This document shows positions 45,903 to 54,553 of a stretch of DNA of 64,000 nt, piece after piece; the stretch's first letter is position 1; each line of letters opens with the position of its first letter. The notes beneath the pieces are model-generated. The model did not search any database, was not told the DNA's origin, and was given only the letters and a program-made list of their open reading frames with translations. The stretch covers positions 868,001 to 932,000 of the forward strand of contig NZ_JASVWF010000001.1 in assembly GCF_030286555.1 (NCBI RefSeq), in the 5' to 3' direction. The translations under genes and the position numbers were made by a program. The stretch comes from Actinomycetospora termitidis. Its GTDB lineage: Bacteria; Actinomycetota; Actinomycetes; Mycobacteriales; Pseudonocardiaceae.

Positions 45903-47113
45903 TGTTCCGCCGTCCCCCGGTGGTCCTGGCCGGGCCCGCCTTCGTGGCGTCGGTCGCGTACGTGGACCCGGGCAACGTCGCCACCAACTCGGTGGCCGGC
46001 GCGACGTCGGGCTACGCCCTGGCGTGGGTGGTGATCGGCGCCGGGCTGATGGCGATGCCGGTGCAGTACGTGGCGGCGAAGGTCGGCATCGCCTCCGGCC
46101 GCAGCGTCCCGCGGTCGGCGAAGCAGGTGATGAGCCGACCGACCCGGGTGTTCATGTGGCTGCAGGCCGAGGTCGTGGCGATGGCGACCGACGTCGCCGA
46201 GTTCCTCGGGGCCGCCGTCGGCCTCCAGCTGCTCTTCGGCCTCGGGCTCCTCGAGTCCGGGCTGATCACGGCCGCCGTGTCGTTCGGGGTGCTCGCGCTC
46301 CAGCGGCGCGGCCACCGGCCGTTCGAGGTGGGCATCGTCGCCTTCCTGGCGTTCATCGTCGTCGGGGTGGCGTTCCAGCTCTTCTCCGTCGGCATCGACC
46401 CCGGCGCGGCCGCGGCCGGTCTGGTGCCCGGGCTCGACGACTCCACCCAGCTCGTGCTCGCCGTCGGGATCGTCGGGGCGACCGTGATGCCCCACGCGAT
46501 CTACGCGCACTCGGCGCTGACGGCGGGCCGGGCCCGCGGGGTCGGCCGCGGGGGCCGGGCACGGCTGCTGGGCTTCCAGCGCACCGAGGTGATCGTGGCG
46601 CTGTCGATCGCCGGGCTGGTGAACCTCTCGATGCTGCTCGTCGCGGCGGGGGTGTTCAGCGGGTCGCCGGTCGCCGAGGGCGTCGACGGACTCGAGGCCG
46701 CCCACGCCGGGCTGGGCCAGCTCGCCGGGGGCGCGGTGGCGCTCGCGTTCGCCGCGACCCTGCTGGCCAGCGGGCTGTCGTCGGCCGCGGTCGGCACCTA
46801 CTCCGGGCAGGTCGTCATGGAGGGGTTCGTCGACGTGCGGCTGCCGCTGGTGGTGCGCCGGACGGTGACGATGCTGCCGGCGCTGGTCCTGCTCGCGATC
46901 GGGACCAGCCCGACGACGGCCCTGGTCGGCAGCCAGGTGGTGCTCTGCTTCGGCATCCCGTTCGCGCTGTACGCGCTGATGCGGGTGGCGAGGGACCGGA
47001 CGCTGCTCGGTGAGGAGGCGATCGGCCGGCCCATGACGGTGGTGCTGGGCCTGATCAGCGCGATCGTGATCTCCCTGAACGTCGTCCTGATCGTGGACAC
47101 GATCGTCGGCTGA
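45902..47113 (+). CDS. mntH: NRAMP family Mn2+/Fe2+ transporter
   Basis: A 403-residue membrane protein with about 11 hydrophobic helices. The two metal-binding helices are recognisable: YVDPGNVATNSVAGAT near residue 21 (canonical DPGN) and VMPHAIYAHSAL near residue 200 (canonical MPH). It imports divalent metals with protons. As the last gene of an unbroken run from prmA (one-base overlap with the BFN gene), it could supply iron for the di-iron hydroxylase. Such a coupling is inferred from position only. The protein is slightly shorter than typical MntH. Confidence 0.9.
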   Translation: MFRRPPVVLAGPAFVASVAYVDPGNVATNSVAGATSGYALAWVVIGAGLMAMPVQYVAAKVGIASGRSVPRSAKQVMSRPTRVFMWLQAEVVAMATDVAEFLGAAVGLQLLFGLGLLESGLITAAVSFGVLALQRRGHRPFEVGIVAFLAFIVVGVAFQLFSVGIDPGAAAAGLVPGLDDSTQLVLAVGIVGATVMPHAIYAHSALTAGRARGVGRGGRARLLGFQRTEVIVALSIAGLVNLSMLLVAAGVFSGSPVAEGVDGLEAAHAGLGQLAGGAVALAFAATLLASGLSSAAVGTYSGQVVMEGFVDVRLPLVVRRTVTMLPALVLLAIGTSPTTALVGSQVVLCFGIPFALYALMRVARDRTLLGEEAIGRPMTVVLGLISAIVISLNVVLIVDTIVG

Positions 47114-47122
47114 CCGGCGCGG

Positions 47123-47139
47123 TGTCTCGGATCGAGACG
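47123..47139. promoter_or_regulatory. TGTCTC-N5-GAGACG site in front of the AcoR-like activator gene
   Basis: Same palindrome and spacing as at 34038-34054, with one end base changed. It lies 10 bases past the NRAMP stop. A -10-like TAGCAT at 47182-47187 would place a transcription start near 47194, with the site centred about 63 bases upstream. Autoactivation by the AcoR-like protein is the simplest reading. Confidence 0.6.
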
Positions 47140-47257
47140 TCGGATCCTCCGCTGCCGGTTCTCCGTGGCCCGGATCACCTCTAGCATCGCCGGTTGCGCA
47201 TCCCACGACCTCGACCGGGCGCGGTCGGTGCGACGAGCGCGTTGGCGAGGTGGCCGA

Positions 47258-49063
47258 ATGGACGAACACGCAGGGGTCCACCTCGACCGCGCGCGCGAAC
47301 GGTTCCTCGGCGGCTCCGGCCTCGACACCGGGCTGCGGCCGGAGATCATGCAGTCCTGGGAGCGGTCGCTGCGTGCCGGCGTGGACGCCGACGAGCTCTC
47401 CCTGCCCTACGACCCGGACCTCGACTTCGACGGCAGCCTCGTCCACTTCGCCCGCCCCGTCCTCGACGACCTCGCCGAGCGCCTCTCGGGCATGTCGGTG
47501 GCCGTCGTGCTGTCCGACGCCGACGGCAACGTCCTCGACCGCCGGGTCGGTGAGGGGGAGCTGCAACGGCGGCTGGACGCGATCTCGCTCGCCCCCGGCT
47601 TCAGCTACGCCGAGGAGTTCGCGGGCACGAACGGGGTCGGTACCGCCCTCGAGGGCAACAGCCCCGCCATGGTCATCGGCGCCGAGCACTACACCGACCG
47701 GCTCCGGTCCTTCGCCTGCGCGGGTGCGCCGGTGCACCGTCCCGGGGGAGTCCTGGCGGGCATCCTCGACGTGACGTGCCTGGCCGCCGAGGCCAACGAC
47801 CTCATGCGCTTCCTCGCCCGGCAGGCCGCCCGGGACATCGAGGAGGTGCTGCGGGAACGCGGCAGCGCCGGGTCGCGCGCGGTGATGGCGGCCTTCCGGG
47901 TGGCGTGCGCCCGGGTGCGCGGGCCGGTGCTCGCGCTCGCCGACGACTTCGTCATCGCGAACCGGGCGGCCGACGACACCCTCTCCGAGGGCGACCGCGA
48001 GCTCATCGCGCGGTACGCCGCGGAGTACCGGCGCCGGGGGCCGAGCGAGGAACGGGCCCTGCTCGACGACGGGCCCGTCCGGCTCCTGCTGACCCCCGCG
48101 CCGCCCGAGCGACCCGCGGGCGTCGTCGTCGAGGTCGTGCCCAGCACCAGCACCCTGCGCCTCGCCGGCGGCGCCGCCACGGCCCTGCCGCGCACCGTGA
48201 CGGCGAGCCCGTCACCCGGACCCGCCACCAGCCGCGAGCGCCCGCTCGCCGGGCTCGCCGGGACCACGCGGTCCTGGCGCTCGACCAGTGCGGCGCTGCG
48301 GACGGCGGCCACCGCCGTGCGCAGCACGCTGGTGCTGGGCGAGACCGGGGTCGGCAAGCTGGCCGCGGTCCGGGCGGCGCACCGGGAGATCCGGCCGGCC
48401 GCCCGCCTGGTGGTCGTGGACGGGGACGGTCCGAACGCCGCGGAGGACCTGCTCGCCGTCGTCGACGACCTCGGCGAGCCCGCGACGGTCGTCGTCCGTC
48501 GGCTCGAGTCGCTCGACGACGACGGGGCCGAGGCGCTCGCGGAGCTCCTCGCGGACACCCCGGCCGAGGTCTGGATCGTCGGGTCGGTGACCGGCGACGC
48601 GGTGCCCGTGGGACGTCCGGTGCACGACGTGCTGGGCGGCTTCGCCGGGTCGCTGCTCGTCGAGCCCCTGCGGCGGCGACCCGAGGACGTCGCCCCGCTG
48701 GTGGACTTCCTGCTGGCCCGGCTCGCCCCGGGGCGCCGTGTCCGATGTACCGCGGGGGCGCTCGCCCTGCTCGGGGGCGCCCGCTGGCCCGGCAACGTCG
48801 CGCAGCTCTCCGACGTGCTGCGCCGGGCCCTGGCGTCCCGGCCGGCGGGCGACATCGAGGCGGGTGACCTCCCCGCCGAGGTCGCGGTGCACGGCACCCG
48901 GCGGCGACTGACGCCGCTCGAGACCGCCGAGCGGGACCTCATCGTGGCGGCGCTGATCGAGGCGCGCGGCAACCGGGTCCAGGCCGCGGCCGCCCTCGGG
49001 ATGGGGCGCGCGACCCTCTACCGGCGCCTGCGGGCGTTCGGCATCACCGACGTCGGGCGCTGA
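47258..49063 (+). CDS. AcoR/MimR-like GAF-Fis transcriptional activator with degenerate ATPase domain
   Basis: A 601-residue protein. The N-terminal third has a GAF-type sensor (PEIMQSWERSLRAGVD, GFSYAEEFAGTNGVGTALEGNSPAMVIGAEHY). A reduced AAA+ region follows, with Walker A GETGVGK but no GAFTGA loop and no clear Walker B Asp-Glu. The end is a Fis helix-turn-helix (LIVAALIEARGNRVQAAAALGMGRATLYRRLRAFGI). Absence of the sigma-54 contact motif fits actinobacterial activators of this class. MimR of the related mycobacterial cluster is of this type. It most likely activates the prm operon through the TGTCTC-N5-GAGACA sites. Confidence 0.88.
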   Translation: MDEHAGVHLDRARERFLGGSGLDTGLRPEIMQSWERSLRAGVDADELSLPYDPDLDFDGSLVHFARPVLDDLAERLSGMSVAVVLSDADGNVLDRRVGEGELQRRLDAISLAPGFSYAEEFAGTNGVGTALEGNSPAMVIGAEHYTDRLRSFACAGAPVHRPGGVLAGILDVTCLAAEANDLMRFLARQAARDIEEVLRERGSAGSRAVMAAFRVACARVRGPVLALADDFVIANRAADDTLSEGDRELIARYAAEYRRRGPSEERALLDDGPVRLLLTPAPPERPAGVVVEVVPSTSTLRLAGGAATALPRTVTASPSPGPATSRERPLAGLAGTTRSWRSTSAALRTAATAVRSTLVLGETGVGKLAAVRAAHREIRPAARLVVVDGDGPNAAEDLLAVVDDLGEPATVVVRRLESLDDDGAEALAELLADTPAEVWIVGSVTGDAVPVGRPVHDVLGGFAGSLLVEPLRRRPEDVAPLVDFLLARLAPGRRVRCTAGALALLGGARWPGNVAQLSDVLRRALASRPAGDIEAGDLPAEVAVHGTRRRLTPLETAERDLIVAALIEARGNRVQAAAALGMGRATLYRRLRAFGITDVGR

Positions 49064-50027
49064 CCCCGCGGCCGGTGCGCCGCCGGAGCTGCCCCCGGGC
49101 GAGCGGGCGGCGGTCGCCTGCCGCCGTCGCCGGGCCGGACGTCGGGGCCGCGTCGCCGAGACCGCAGTCCGGGCAGGTGCACTGCGCCGCGTCGTGCGCC
49201 GTCCCGGCCCACTCCCGCGCCGCGCCCCGGGCGACGGCGAGGAGCTCGGCCACCAGCTCGTCGGCGTGCGCGGCGTAGCGCCGGGACGAGCAGGAGAGCC
49301 CCAGGGCCACGGTCGAGGTCCCCGACGGCGACGCGATCGGGGCCGCCAGGGTGGCGAAGCCGCCGGCGAACTCCTCCTCGTCGCTGGCCCAGCCGCGCCG
49401 GGCGACGGTGTCGAGCTCGGTCCCGAGGCGGATCGGGCAGGTGAGGGTCCGCGGCGTGAGCGCGACCAGCGGCTCCGCGGTGATCGCGTCGCGGTAGGTG
49501 GGCGACGCGGCGAGCAGCACCTTGGTGAACGCGAGCCCGTGCGCCCGCTCCGGCGGCACGTGGGTGTCCAGTCCGGGGAGCCGGGCGAGTCCCTGGTGTC
49601 CCCGGACGTCGCACACGCTCGCGACGAGGGTCCCGGTCCGGCGCACGAGATAGGCGCGCTGGCGGGTGCGCCGGTAGAGCTCGGTGACCGCCTCGGCGAG
49701 CACGGCGCCGGGCGCCGGGTCGTCCGGGCCGAGGTCCATCGGCCCCGCCGGGTCGTCCCCGCCGTCGTCCGCGGTGGTCCCGGACGGGGCCCAGGCGCCC
49801 CACGGCGGGGCGGGCCGGAGCAGGCAGAGCCCGCCCTCCTCGCGGCGGGCGTACCCGGCCTCGCAGAGGGTGTTGACGACGTAGCGGGCGGTGGCCGGGC
49901 TCTTGCCCAGGCGCTCGGCGATCTCGACGGGGGACAGGCCCTCGGGATGGTCCCCGAGCAGGCGCAGCGCCCGCAGGACCATCGCCGCCGTCTTCAGCGA
50001 CCGCGCACCCGACGTGTCCTCGCTCAC
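49044..50027 (-). CDS. IclR-like regulator, paralogue of the one at 34329
   Basis: A 327-residue protein from the GTG at 50027 (VSEDTSGARSLKTAAMVLRALRLLG); a GTG at 50039 is the alternative. It has the winged helix with IAERLGKSPATARYVVNTL and an effector domain DEEEFAGGFATLAAPIASPSG. Its C-terminal extension carries CTCPDCG, three Cys that could bind metal. It shares the SLKTAA, RTRQRAYL and RGHQGLAR blocks with the prm-linked regulator. The end overlaps the activator gene by 20 bases, convergently. A TAGTGT -10-like sequence 8 bases before GTG 50027 suggests a leaderless transcript. Confidence 0.82.
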   Translation of the reverse strand: MSEDTSGARSLKTAAMVLRALRLLGDHPEGLSPVEIAERLGKSPATARYVVNTLCEAGYARREEGGLCLLRPAPPWGAWAPSGTTADDGGDDPAGPMDLGPDDPAPGAVLAEAVTELYRRTRQRAYLVRRTGTLVASVCDVRGHQGLARLPGLDTHVPPERAHGLAFTKVLLAASPTYRDAITAEPLVALTPRTLTCPIRLGTELDTVARRGWASDEEEFAGGFATLAAPIASPSGTSTVALGLSCSSRRYAAHADELVAELLAVARGAAREWAGTAHDAAQCTCPDCGLGDAAPTSGPATAAGDRRPLARGQLRRRTGRGVSARRR

Positions 50028-50062
50028 AGGGCATGACACTAGGGACGGGGCCGTCCCCCGCC

Positions 50063-50079
50063 TGTCTCAGTTCGGGACA
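50063..50079. promoter_or_regulatory. TGTCTC-N5-GGGACA site before the second IclR-like gene
   Basis: Third copy of the 17-bp site, with one base changed in the right half. A second half site TGTCTC lies at 50087-50092. It is centred about 44 bases from the proposed start of the IclR-like gene, which would suit activation or repression. The shared site links the three regulators into one circuit. Confidence 0.55.
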
Positions 50080-50192
50080 CGGTGGGTGTCTCAGGGGTGA
50101 CCCCGAGGTGATTCCGGGGGTGGGCACGGAGGTCGGCCGTCGTTCGTTGGGCGAGTGTGGGGTCACCACGACACCGACCGAGAGGAACCGTC

Positions 50193-50372
50193 ATGGCCGT
50201 CCTGACCCGTCCCCGCGAAGGCGCGATGATCGGCGGGGTGTGCGCCGGACTCGGCGAGCGCTTCGGCCTGTCCGCGAACGTCGTCCGTCTGCTGTTCGTG
50301 CTCTCGTGCCTGCTGCCGGGGCCGCAGTTCATCATCTACATCGCGCTGTGGGTGATCATGCCCCGTCGCTGA
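50193..50372 (+). CDS. PspC domain small membrane protein
   Basis: A 59-residue protein. It has the PspC signature PREGAMIGGVCAGLGERFGLSANVVRLLFVLS followed by a membrane helix ending FIIYIALWVIMPRR. In enterobacteria PspC senses envelope stress; single-domain actinobacterial copies are not well studied. The ATG at 50193 has GAGAGGA before it; a longer open frame beginning at 50157 lacks homology. Its promoter region lies in the same 150 bases as the divergent IclR-like gene. Confidence 0.88.
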   Translation: MAVLTRPREGAMIGGVCAGLGERFGLSANVVRLLFVLSCLLPGPQFIIYIALWVIMPRR

Positions 50373-50483
50373 CGTCCCCTCCCCGGGCCCGGATTCTCAG
50401 CCGATCATCAGGCTGCGGCCAGCTTCCGTGCCGGTTTCATCCGGATCGTCGGAGTCACCGCCGTCCGACCCGGGGAGGTCGCC

Positions 50484-50888
50484 GTGAGCACCGCACCGAC
50501 GCCCGAGCCCACCGAGCTGACCCCGTCCCAACGGCGGGTCCTCGACGACCTGGCCGCGCACGAGAACGCGTCCGACCCCGGCTACGTGCTGCGGATGAAC
50601 GCCCCGGTGGGGCGGGAGGAGGCCCCCGACGCCGACCCGCAGGCCGCGGTGGTCGGCCGGACGGTCGCGCGCGGCCGTCGTCGGGACCGGATGGTGCAGG
50701 GCGCGGTGGTCGGCGTGGTGGTCGCGTTGCTGCTGCCTCCGGCCTGGACCCTCGCGCTCGTGCTCACCGTCGCCCTGGTCGTCGGGCCCACCTACCTCGT
50801 GGTGCGGGCCCTGCGCGAGGGCGGGCTGCAGGGCCCGCCAGGGCGACCCGAGCGACCCGGACCACCCGCGGACCCGGAACGGACCTGA
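50484..50888 (+). CDS. DUF3040-like membrane protein
   Basis: A 134-residue protein starting at GTG with GGGGAGG upstream. The first part, LTPSQRRVLDDLAAHENASDPGY, is the DUF3040-like head; two membrane helices follow (GAVVGVVVALLLPPAWTLALVLTVALVVGPTYL) and then a proline-rich tail. The family is actinobacterial and of unknown role. A shorter relative is encoded at 54242-54553. It is separated by 70 bases from the SPFH gene. Confidence 0.72.
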   Translation: MSTAPTPEPTELTPSQRRVLDDLAAHENASDPGYVLRMNAPVGREEAPDADPQAAVVGRTVARGRRRDRMVQGAVVGVVVALLLPPAWTLALVLTVALVVGPTYLVVRALREGGLQGPPGRPERPGPPADPERT

Positions 50889-50957
50889 GCGGACCCGAGC
50901 GTCCGATGACGTCGCCGTCGGGTGTCCACCGGCGGCCCGGGGAGAGGAGCGACGTCC

Positions 50958-51902
50958 ATGGAGATCCTGGTCGTCCTGTTGGTGGTGGTGGCGCTGGTCG
51001 TGCTGACGACCGGTGGCGCCGCCGTGCACTCCGTGCAGCAGTACCAGCGCGGCGTGGTGCTGCGCTTCGGCCGGCTGCTGCCGGCGGTCCGCGAGCCGGG
51101 CCTGCGGGTGATCGTCCCGTTCGTCGACCGCATGACGAAGGTGCCGGTCCAGACCACGGTGCTCGACGTGCCGTCGCAGAACGCGATCACCCGCGACAAC
51201 GTCACGATCGGCGTGGACGCGGTCGTCTACTTCAAGGTGACCGACCCGGTGCGCGCCGTCGTGAACGTCGACGACTACCTGCGCGCCACCTCGCAGGTCG
51301 CCCAGACCTCGATGCGCTCGGTGATCGGCCGCGCGGACCTCGACACGTTGCTCGCCGACCGCGAGCAGATCAACGGCGAGCTCCGGGCCGTGATCGACGC
51401 ACCCACCGAGGACTGGGGCGTCAGCATCGATCGCGTCGAGATCAAGGACATCGCCCTGCCCGAGGGCATGCGGCGGTCGATGTCCCGGCAGGCCGAGGCC
51501 GAGCGGGACCGCCGCGCCCGGGTGATCAGCGCGGAGGGTGAGCTCGAGGCCTCGGAGAAGCTCACCCAGGCCTCCGAGCGGATGAGCTCCGCACCGGGCG
51601 CGCTGCAGCTCCGGCTGCTGCAGACCGTGACCGACGTGGCCTCGGACAAGAACTCGACGCTGGTCATGCCCCTGCCGGTGGAACTGCTGCGGTTCCTCGA
51701 GCGGGGCGCCGGAGCGTCGTCGGGCGGCACCCCGGCGTCCACCCCGACCGACGGCGGGTCCGCCGCGCTCGAGGACGTCGCCGCCGCGGCCCGGGCCGCG
51801 ATCGGTCCCGTGCCGTCGTCGCCCGACGCCGCCCGGGAGCAGGAGGAGTCCCCCACCCCGACGTCGGACCCCGTGCCGAACGGGACGGGTCACCAGAGGT
51901 GA
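50958..51902 (+). CDS. SPFH/band 7 (stomatin-like) membrane protein
   Basis: A 314-residue protein with an N-terminal membrane anchor (ILVVLLVVVALVVLTTGG) and the band 7 domain: VQQYQRGVVLRFGRLLP, PGLRVIVPFVDRMTKVPVQ, DVPSQNAITRDNVTIGVDAVVYFKV, and the coiled-coil helix MRRSMSRQAEAERDRRARVISAEGELEASEKL. The last 70 residues are low-complexity. Stomatin-type proteins organise membrane microdomains and regulate proteases or channels. The ATG follows GGAGAGGAGC. The end overlaps the DUF1707 gene on the other strand by 13 bases. Confidence 0.92.
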   Translation: MEILVVLLVVVALVVLTTGGAAVHSVQQYQRGVVLRFGRLLPAVREPGLRVIVPFVDRMTKVPVQTTVLDVPSQNAITRDNVTIGVDAVVYFKVTDPVRAVVNVDDYLRATSQVAQTSMRSVIGRADLDTLLADREQINGELRAVIDAPTEDWGVSIDRVEIKDIALPEGMRRSMSRQAEAERDRRARVISAEGELEASEKLTQASERMSSAPGALQLRLLQTVTDVASDKNSTLVMPLPVELLRFLERGAGASSGGTPASTPTDGGSAALEDVAAAARAAIGPVPSSPDAAREQEESPTPTSDPVPNGTGHQR

Positions 51903-52075
51903 CCGGGTAGGTCCTTCGTCAGGTCGGAGAGCTCTCCACGGGTCGTCGCGGCGTACGCCGCGGCGACCCGTTCGTCGTACTCGACCGGGGTGAGCCGACC
52001 GTTCTCCAGGGCCCGGTCCAGCCGTTGCACGGTCAGGTTCCGTTCGGCGTCGGACGCGCGCACCCCGTCGGCCAT
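51890..52075 (-). CDS. DUF1707 domain protein
   Basis: A 61-residue protein matching the DUF1707 pattern: VRASDAERNLTVQRLDRALENGRLTPVEYDERVAAAYAATTRGELSDLTKDLP. This small helical domain, also called SHOCT-like, is common in actinobacteria, usually before a membrane segment; here it stands alone. Function is unknown. Its ATG is 4 bases after the stop of the ECF sigma factor gene on the same strand, so it may be its operon partner. Confidence 0.88.
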   Translation of the reverse strand: MADGVRASDAERNLTVQRLDRALENGRLTPVEYDERVAAAYAATTRGELSDLTKDLPGHLW

Positions 52076-52079
52076 GGGG

Positions 52080-53300
52080 TCATTCTGCCGTGTCCACCCG
52101 GGACGCCCGGTCGAGCAGGTAGGCCCGTTCCGGTCCGGAGAGCGCGCGCCGCGCCGCGTCCCGGTAGGCGACGACGGCCTCGTCGGCCCGGCCGGCGGCC
52201 TCGGCCAGGTGCCCGCGGACGGCGGGCACGCGGTGGTGGTCGCGCAGCCCGGGCTCGTCGAGGGCGTCCAGGGCGGCCAGCGCCACCTCCGGACCCTCCA
52301 CCTCGGCGAGGGCCACGAGCCGTCCGAGGCGGGTCATCGGGTCGGGCCAGAACCCGACCAGGATGTCGTAGAGCGCGAGGATCTGCGCCCAGTCGGTGTC
52401 CTCGCTGCGCCCGGCCTCGGCGTGCACCGCGGCGATCGCCGCCTGCACCGTGTACGGCCCCGGCAGCCCGTCGTGCAGGACTCCGGTGACCAGCGCGGTG
52501 CCCTCCGCGACCCGCGTGGCGTCCCAGCGGGTGCGGTCCTGCTCGGCGAGCGGGACGAGCCCGCCGTCGGGAGCGGTCCGGGCCGCCCGGCGGGCATCGG
52601 TCAGGAGCATGAGGGCGAGCAGGCCGGCCGCCTCGCCGCGTTCGGGCACGTCCGCCAGGGCGTCGACGAGCGTGCGGGTGAGGCGGATCGCCTCCTCGGT
52701 GAGGTCGGTGCGCGCCAGCACATCGCCCGCACTCGCCGTGTGGCCCTCGGTGAACACCAGCGACAGCACCGCGAGGACGGCCGGGAGGCGGGCGCGGCGC
52801 TCGTCGTCGTCCGGGTCGGCGAACGTGCGCCCGACCTCGGTCAGCTTCGCCTTCGCGCGGCTGATCCGTTGCGCCACCGTCGCCTCCGGCAGCAGCAGCC
52901 CCCGCGCGATCTCGGCGGTCGTCAGGCCCCCGACCGCCCGGAGCGTCAGCGCCACCTGACTGGGCACCCGCAGCGCGGGGTGGCAGCAGAGCAGCAGCAG
53001 GGCGACCGCATCGTCGCCCGGGGTCGCCTCCGCGGGCGGCGGCTCGCGACGGGCGTCGTTCTCCTCCCGGCGACGGCGGGCCGTGTCCCGCCGGTACCCC
53101 TCCACCAACCGGCGGGTCGCGATGGTGACCAGCCAGCCCGTCGGGTTCTCCGGCAGGCCGTCGTCCGCCCAGCTCCGCGCCGCCGCCACGAGCGCCTCCT
53201 GCAGGGCGTCCTCGCACGCGTCGAAGTCGCGGTGCCGCCGGGCCAGGACGCCGAGCGCGACCGGCGCGGCGGCCCGGAGCGCCTCGATCACGCTGCTCAC
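52080..53300 (-). CDS. ECF sigma factor of the ECF42 type
   Basis: A 406-residue protein. The sigma-2 region is DFDACEDALQEALVAAARSW and NPTGWLVTIATRRLVEGYRRD; sigma-4 is GLTTAEIARGLLLPEATVAQRISRAKAKL. A long C-terminal TPR-like region follows (LTRTLVDALADVPERGEAAGLLALMLLTDARRAAR), the mark of ECF42. ECF42 genes are characteristically coupled to DGPF (YCII-related) genes, and here the upstream gene encodes one, overlapping by GTGA. It directs RNA polymerase to its own set of promoters; the trigger is unknown. Confidence 0.9.
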   Translation of the reverse strand: MSSVIEALRAAAPVALGVLARRHRDFDACEDALQEALVAAARSWADDGLPENPTGWLVTIATRRLVEGYRRDTARRRREENDARREPPPAEATPGDDAVALLLLCCHPALRVPSQVALTLRAVGGLTTAEIARGLLLPEATVAQRISRAKAKLTEVGRTFADPDDDERRARLPAVLAVLSLVFTEGHTASAGDVLARTDLTEEAIRLTRTLVDALADVPERGEAAGLLALMLLTDARRAARTAPDGGLVPLAEQDRTRWDATRVAEGTALVTGVLHDGLPGPYTVQAAIAAVHAEAGRSEDTDWAQILALYDILVGFWPDPMTRLGRLVALAEVEGPEVALAALDALDEPGLRDHHRVPAVRGHLAEAAGRADEAVVAYRDAARRALSGPERAYLLDRASRVDTAE

Positions 53301-53668
53301 ATGTCCCAGCCGCTCATGTCGAGCACGGGGCGGACCTCGACCAGCCCCCACACCGCGTCCGGCACCCGCGCCGCGATCTCCTCCGCGCGGGCGGGATCGG
53401 CCACGTCGATCAGGTAGAAGCCCGCGAGGTGCTCCTTGGTCTCCGCGAACGGGCCGTCGGCGACGACGGGGCTGCCGTCGGCGGTGGAGACCCACCGTGC
53501 CAGCGTCGGATCGGCCAGACCCTCGGAGGCGACCAGCTCGCCGGAGCCCGCGAGCTCACGCGTCAGGGCCAGGTGGTCGCCCCCGAAGCGGTTCCGCTGC
53601 TCCGGGGTCAGCGCCTCCCAGCGCTGCGCGAAGTGGGCGTTCGAGTGGAGCAGGATCATGAACTTCAC
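53297..53668 (-). CDS. DGPF (YCII-related) domain protein, ECF42 partner
   Basis: A 123-residue protein with the family motif VADGPFAETKEHLAGFYLIDV and a C-terminal GLVEVRPVLDM. DGPF proteins form ferredoxin-like dimers and are encoded next to ECF42 sigma factors, whose activity they may modulate. The GTG at 53668 lies behind GGGAGG, with about 9 bases between. Its stop overlaps the sigma factor start by GTGA. A SnoaL-like gene lies divergently 81 bases away. Confidence 0.9.
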   Translation of the reverse strand: MKFMILLHSNAHFAQRWEALTPEQRNRFGGDHLALTRELAGSGELVASEGLADPTLARWVSTADGSPVVADGPFAETKEHLAGFYLIDVADPARAEEIAARVPDAVWGLVEVRPVLDMSGWDM

Positions 53669-53749
53669 GACGACGGGTCCTCCCGGTCTTCTCGACAATC
53701 CGTTCTGCCCGGGTGTCGAGACCGCGCCCGCCGGCCTCGACACCGGGAC

Positions 53750-54181
53750 ATGAGCACCCACGAGATTCTCGCCGTCCTGTCCGAACAGCACGAGGCCATC
53801 GCGGCCGGCGACGCGGAGCGCGCGATCGCCACCTACGCGCCGCAGCCGGTCGTCTACAGCCTCGCGCCGCCGCTGGTCCAGCACACCCCCGACGGCGACG
53901 CAGCCGGCCTCGCCGAGTGGATCGCCTCGTTCACCGCGCCACCGAAGCTCGCCCACCACGACCCGGAGGTCCACGTCTCCGGGGACCTCGCCCTCGTGCA
54001 CACCCTCACGTCGATGTCGGGGGACAAGGGCGGGGAGTTCACCCTGTGGTTCCGGTCGACCATCGGACTGCGCCGGATCGACGGCCGCTGGCTGGTCGTC
54101 CACCAGCACGAGTCGGTGCCCTTCCACATGGACGGGTCGTTCCGCGCCGCGGTCGAGCTGGAGCCCGCGGTGATTGTGTGA
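53750..54181 (+). CDS. SnoaL-like/NTF2-like protein
   Basis: A 143-residue protein of the NTF2 fold. It starts EILAVLSEQHEAIAAGDAERAIATYAPQPVVYSLAPP and has LAEWIASFTAPPKLAHHDPEVHVSGDLALVHTLTSM and IDGRWLVVHQHESVPF, as in ketosteroid isomerase-like proteins. These bind small hydrophobic molecules or act in isomerisation and stress responses. It is divergent from the DGPF-sigma pair and may be a target of that sigma factor. No clear ribosome-binding site is visible before the ATG. Confidence 0.82.
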   Translation: MSTHEILAVLSEQHEAIAAGDAERAIATYAPQPVVYSLAPPLVQHTPDGDAAGLAEWIASFTAPPKLAHHDPEVHVSGDLALVHTLTSMSGDKGGEFTLWFRSTIGLRRIDGRWLVVHQHESVPFHMDGSFRAAVELEPAVIV

Positions 54182-54241
54182 CGGGCACGTGACGGGCAGA
54201 GTGGGCTCCCGGAAGACAACGACGTCGTCCCGGAGTCCGCG

Positions 54242-54553
54242 ATGCCCCTCACCCCGCCCGACCCGGCGCCGCTGACCGGCCCGGAGCAGGCCGTCCTCGC
54301 CTCGATCGCCGACCACGAGCACCGGGCCGACGCGCGGTTCGCCGACGCCCTCGCGGTCGGGGTGCTGCCGGTCCCTCGCCGGTCGTGGCGGGTCCGGCTC
54401 GTCGTCGCCGTGGTGCTGGTGGCCCTGGCCACGGCGACCGTCCTGCTGTCCGGGGCCTGGTTGCTGGCCCTCGCCGCCGTGGCCCTGCTCGTCGTCGTCC
54501 CGACGGGGCTGGTGATCTGGGCCCTGCGTCAGGGACGCGTGGACCCCGACTGA
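54242..54553 (+). CDS. Small membrane protein, DUF3040-like
   Basis: A 103-residue protein. LTGPEQAVLASIADHEHRADARFADALAVG is followed by a basic turn (RRSWRVR) and two hydrophobic helices (LVVAVVLVALATATVLLSGAWLLALAAVALLVVVPTGLVIWAL). The head resembles that of the protein at 50484-50888. The function is unknown. The stop meets the glutaminase stop on the other strand with no gap. Confidence 0.68.
   Translation: MPLTPPDPAPLTGPEQAVLASIADHEHRADARFADALAVGVLPVPRRSWRVRLVVAVVLVALATATVLLSGAWLLALAAVALLVVVPTGLVIWALRQGRVDPD

Noticed and set aside
47114..47257. Sigma-54 type promoter before the AcoR-like gene
   Set aside because: No GG-N10-GC element was convincing, the activator lacks GAFTGA, and actinobacteria are not known to have sigma-54.
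50032..50034. ATG as the start of the second IclR-like gene
   Set aside because: It is in a different frame from the protein; GTG 50027 or GTG 50039 are the in-frame options.
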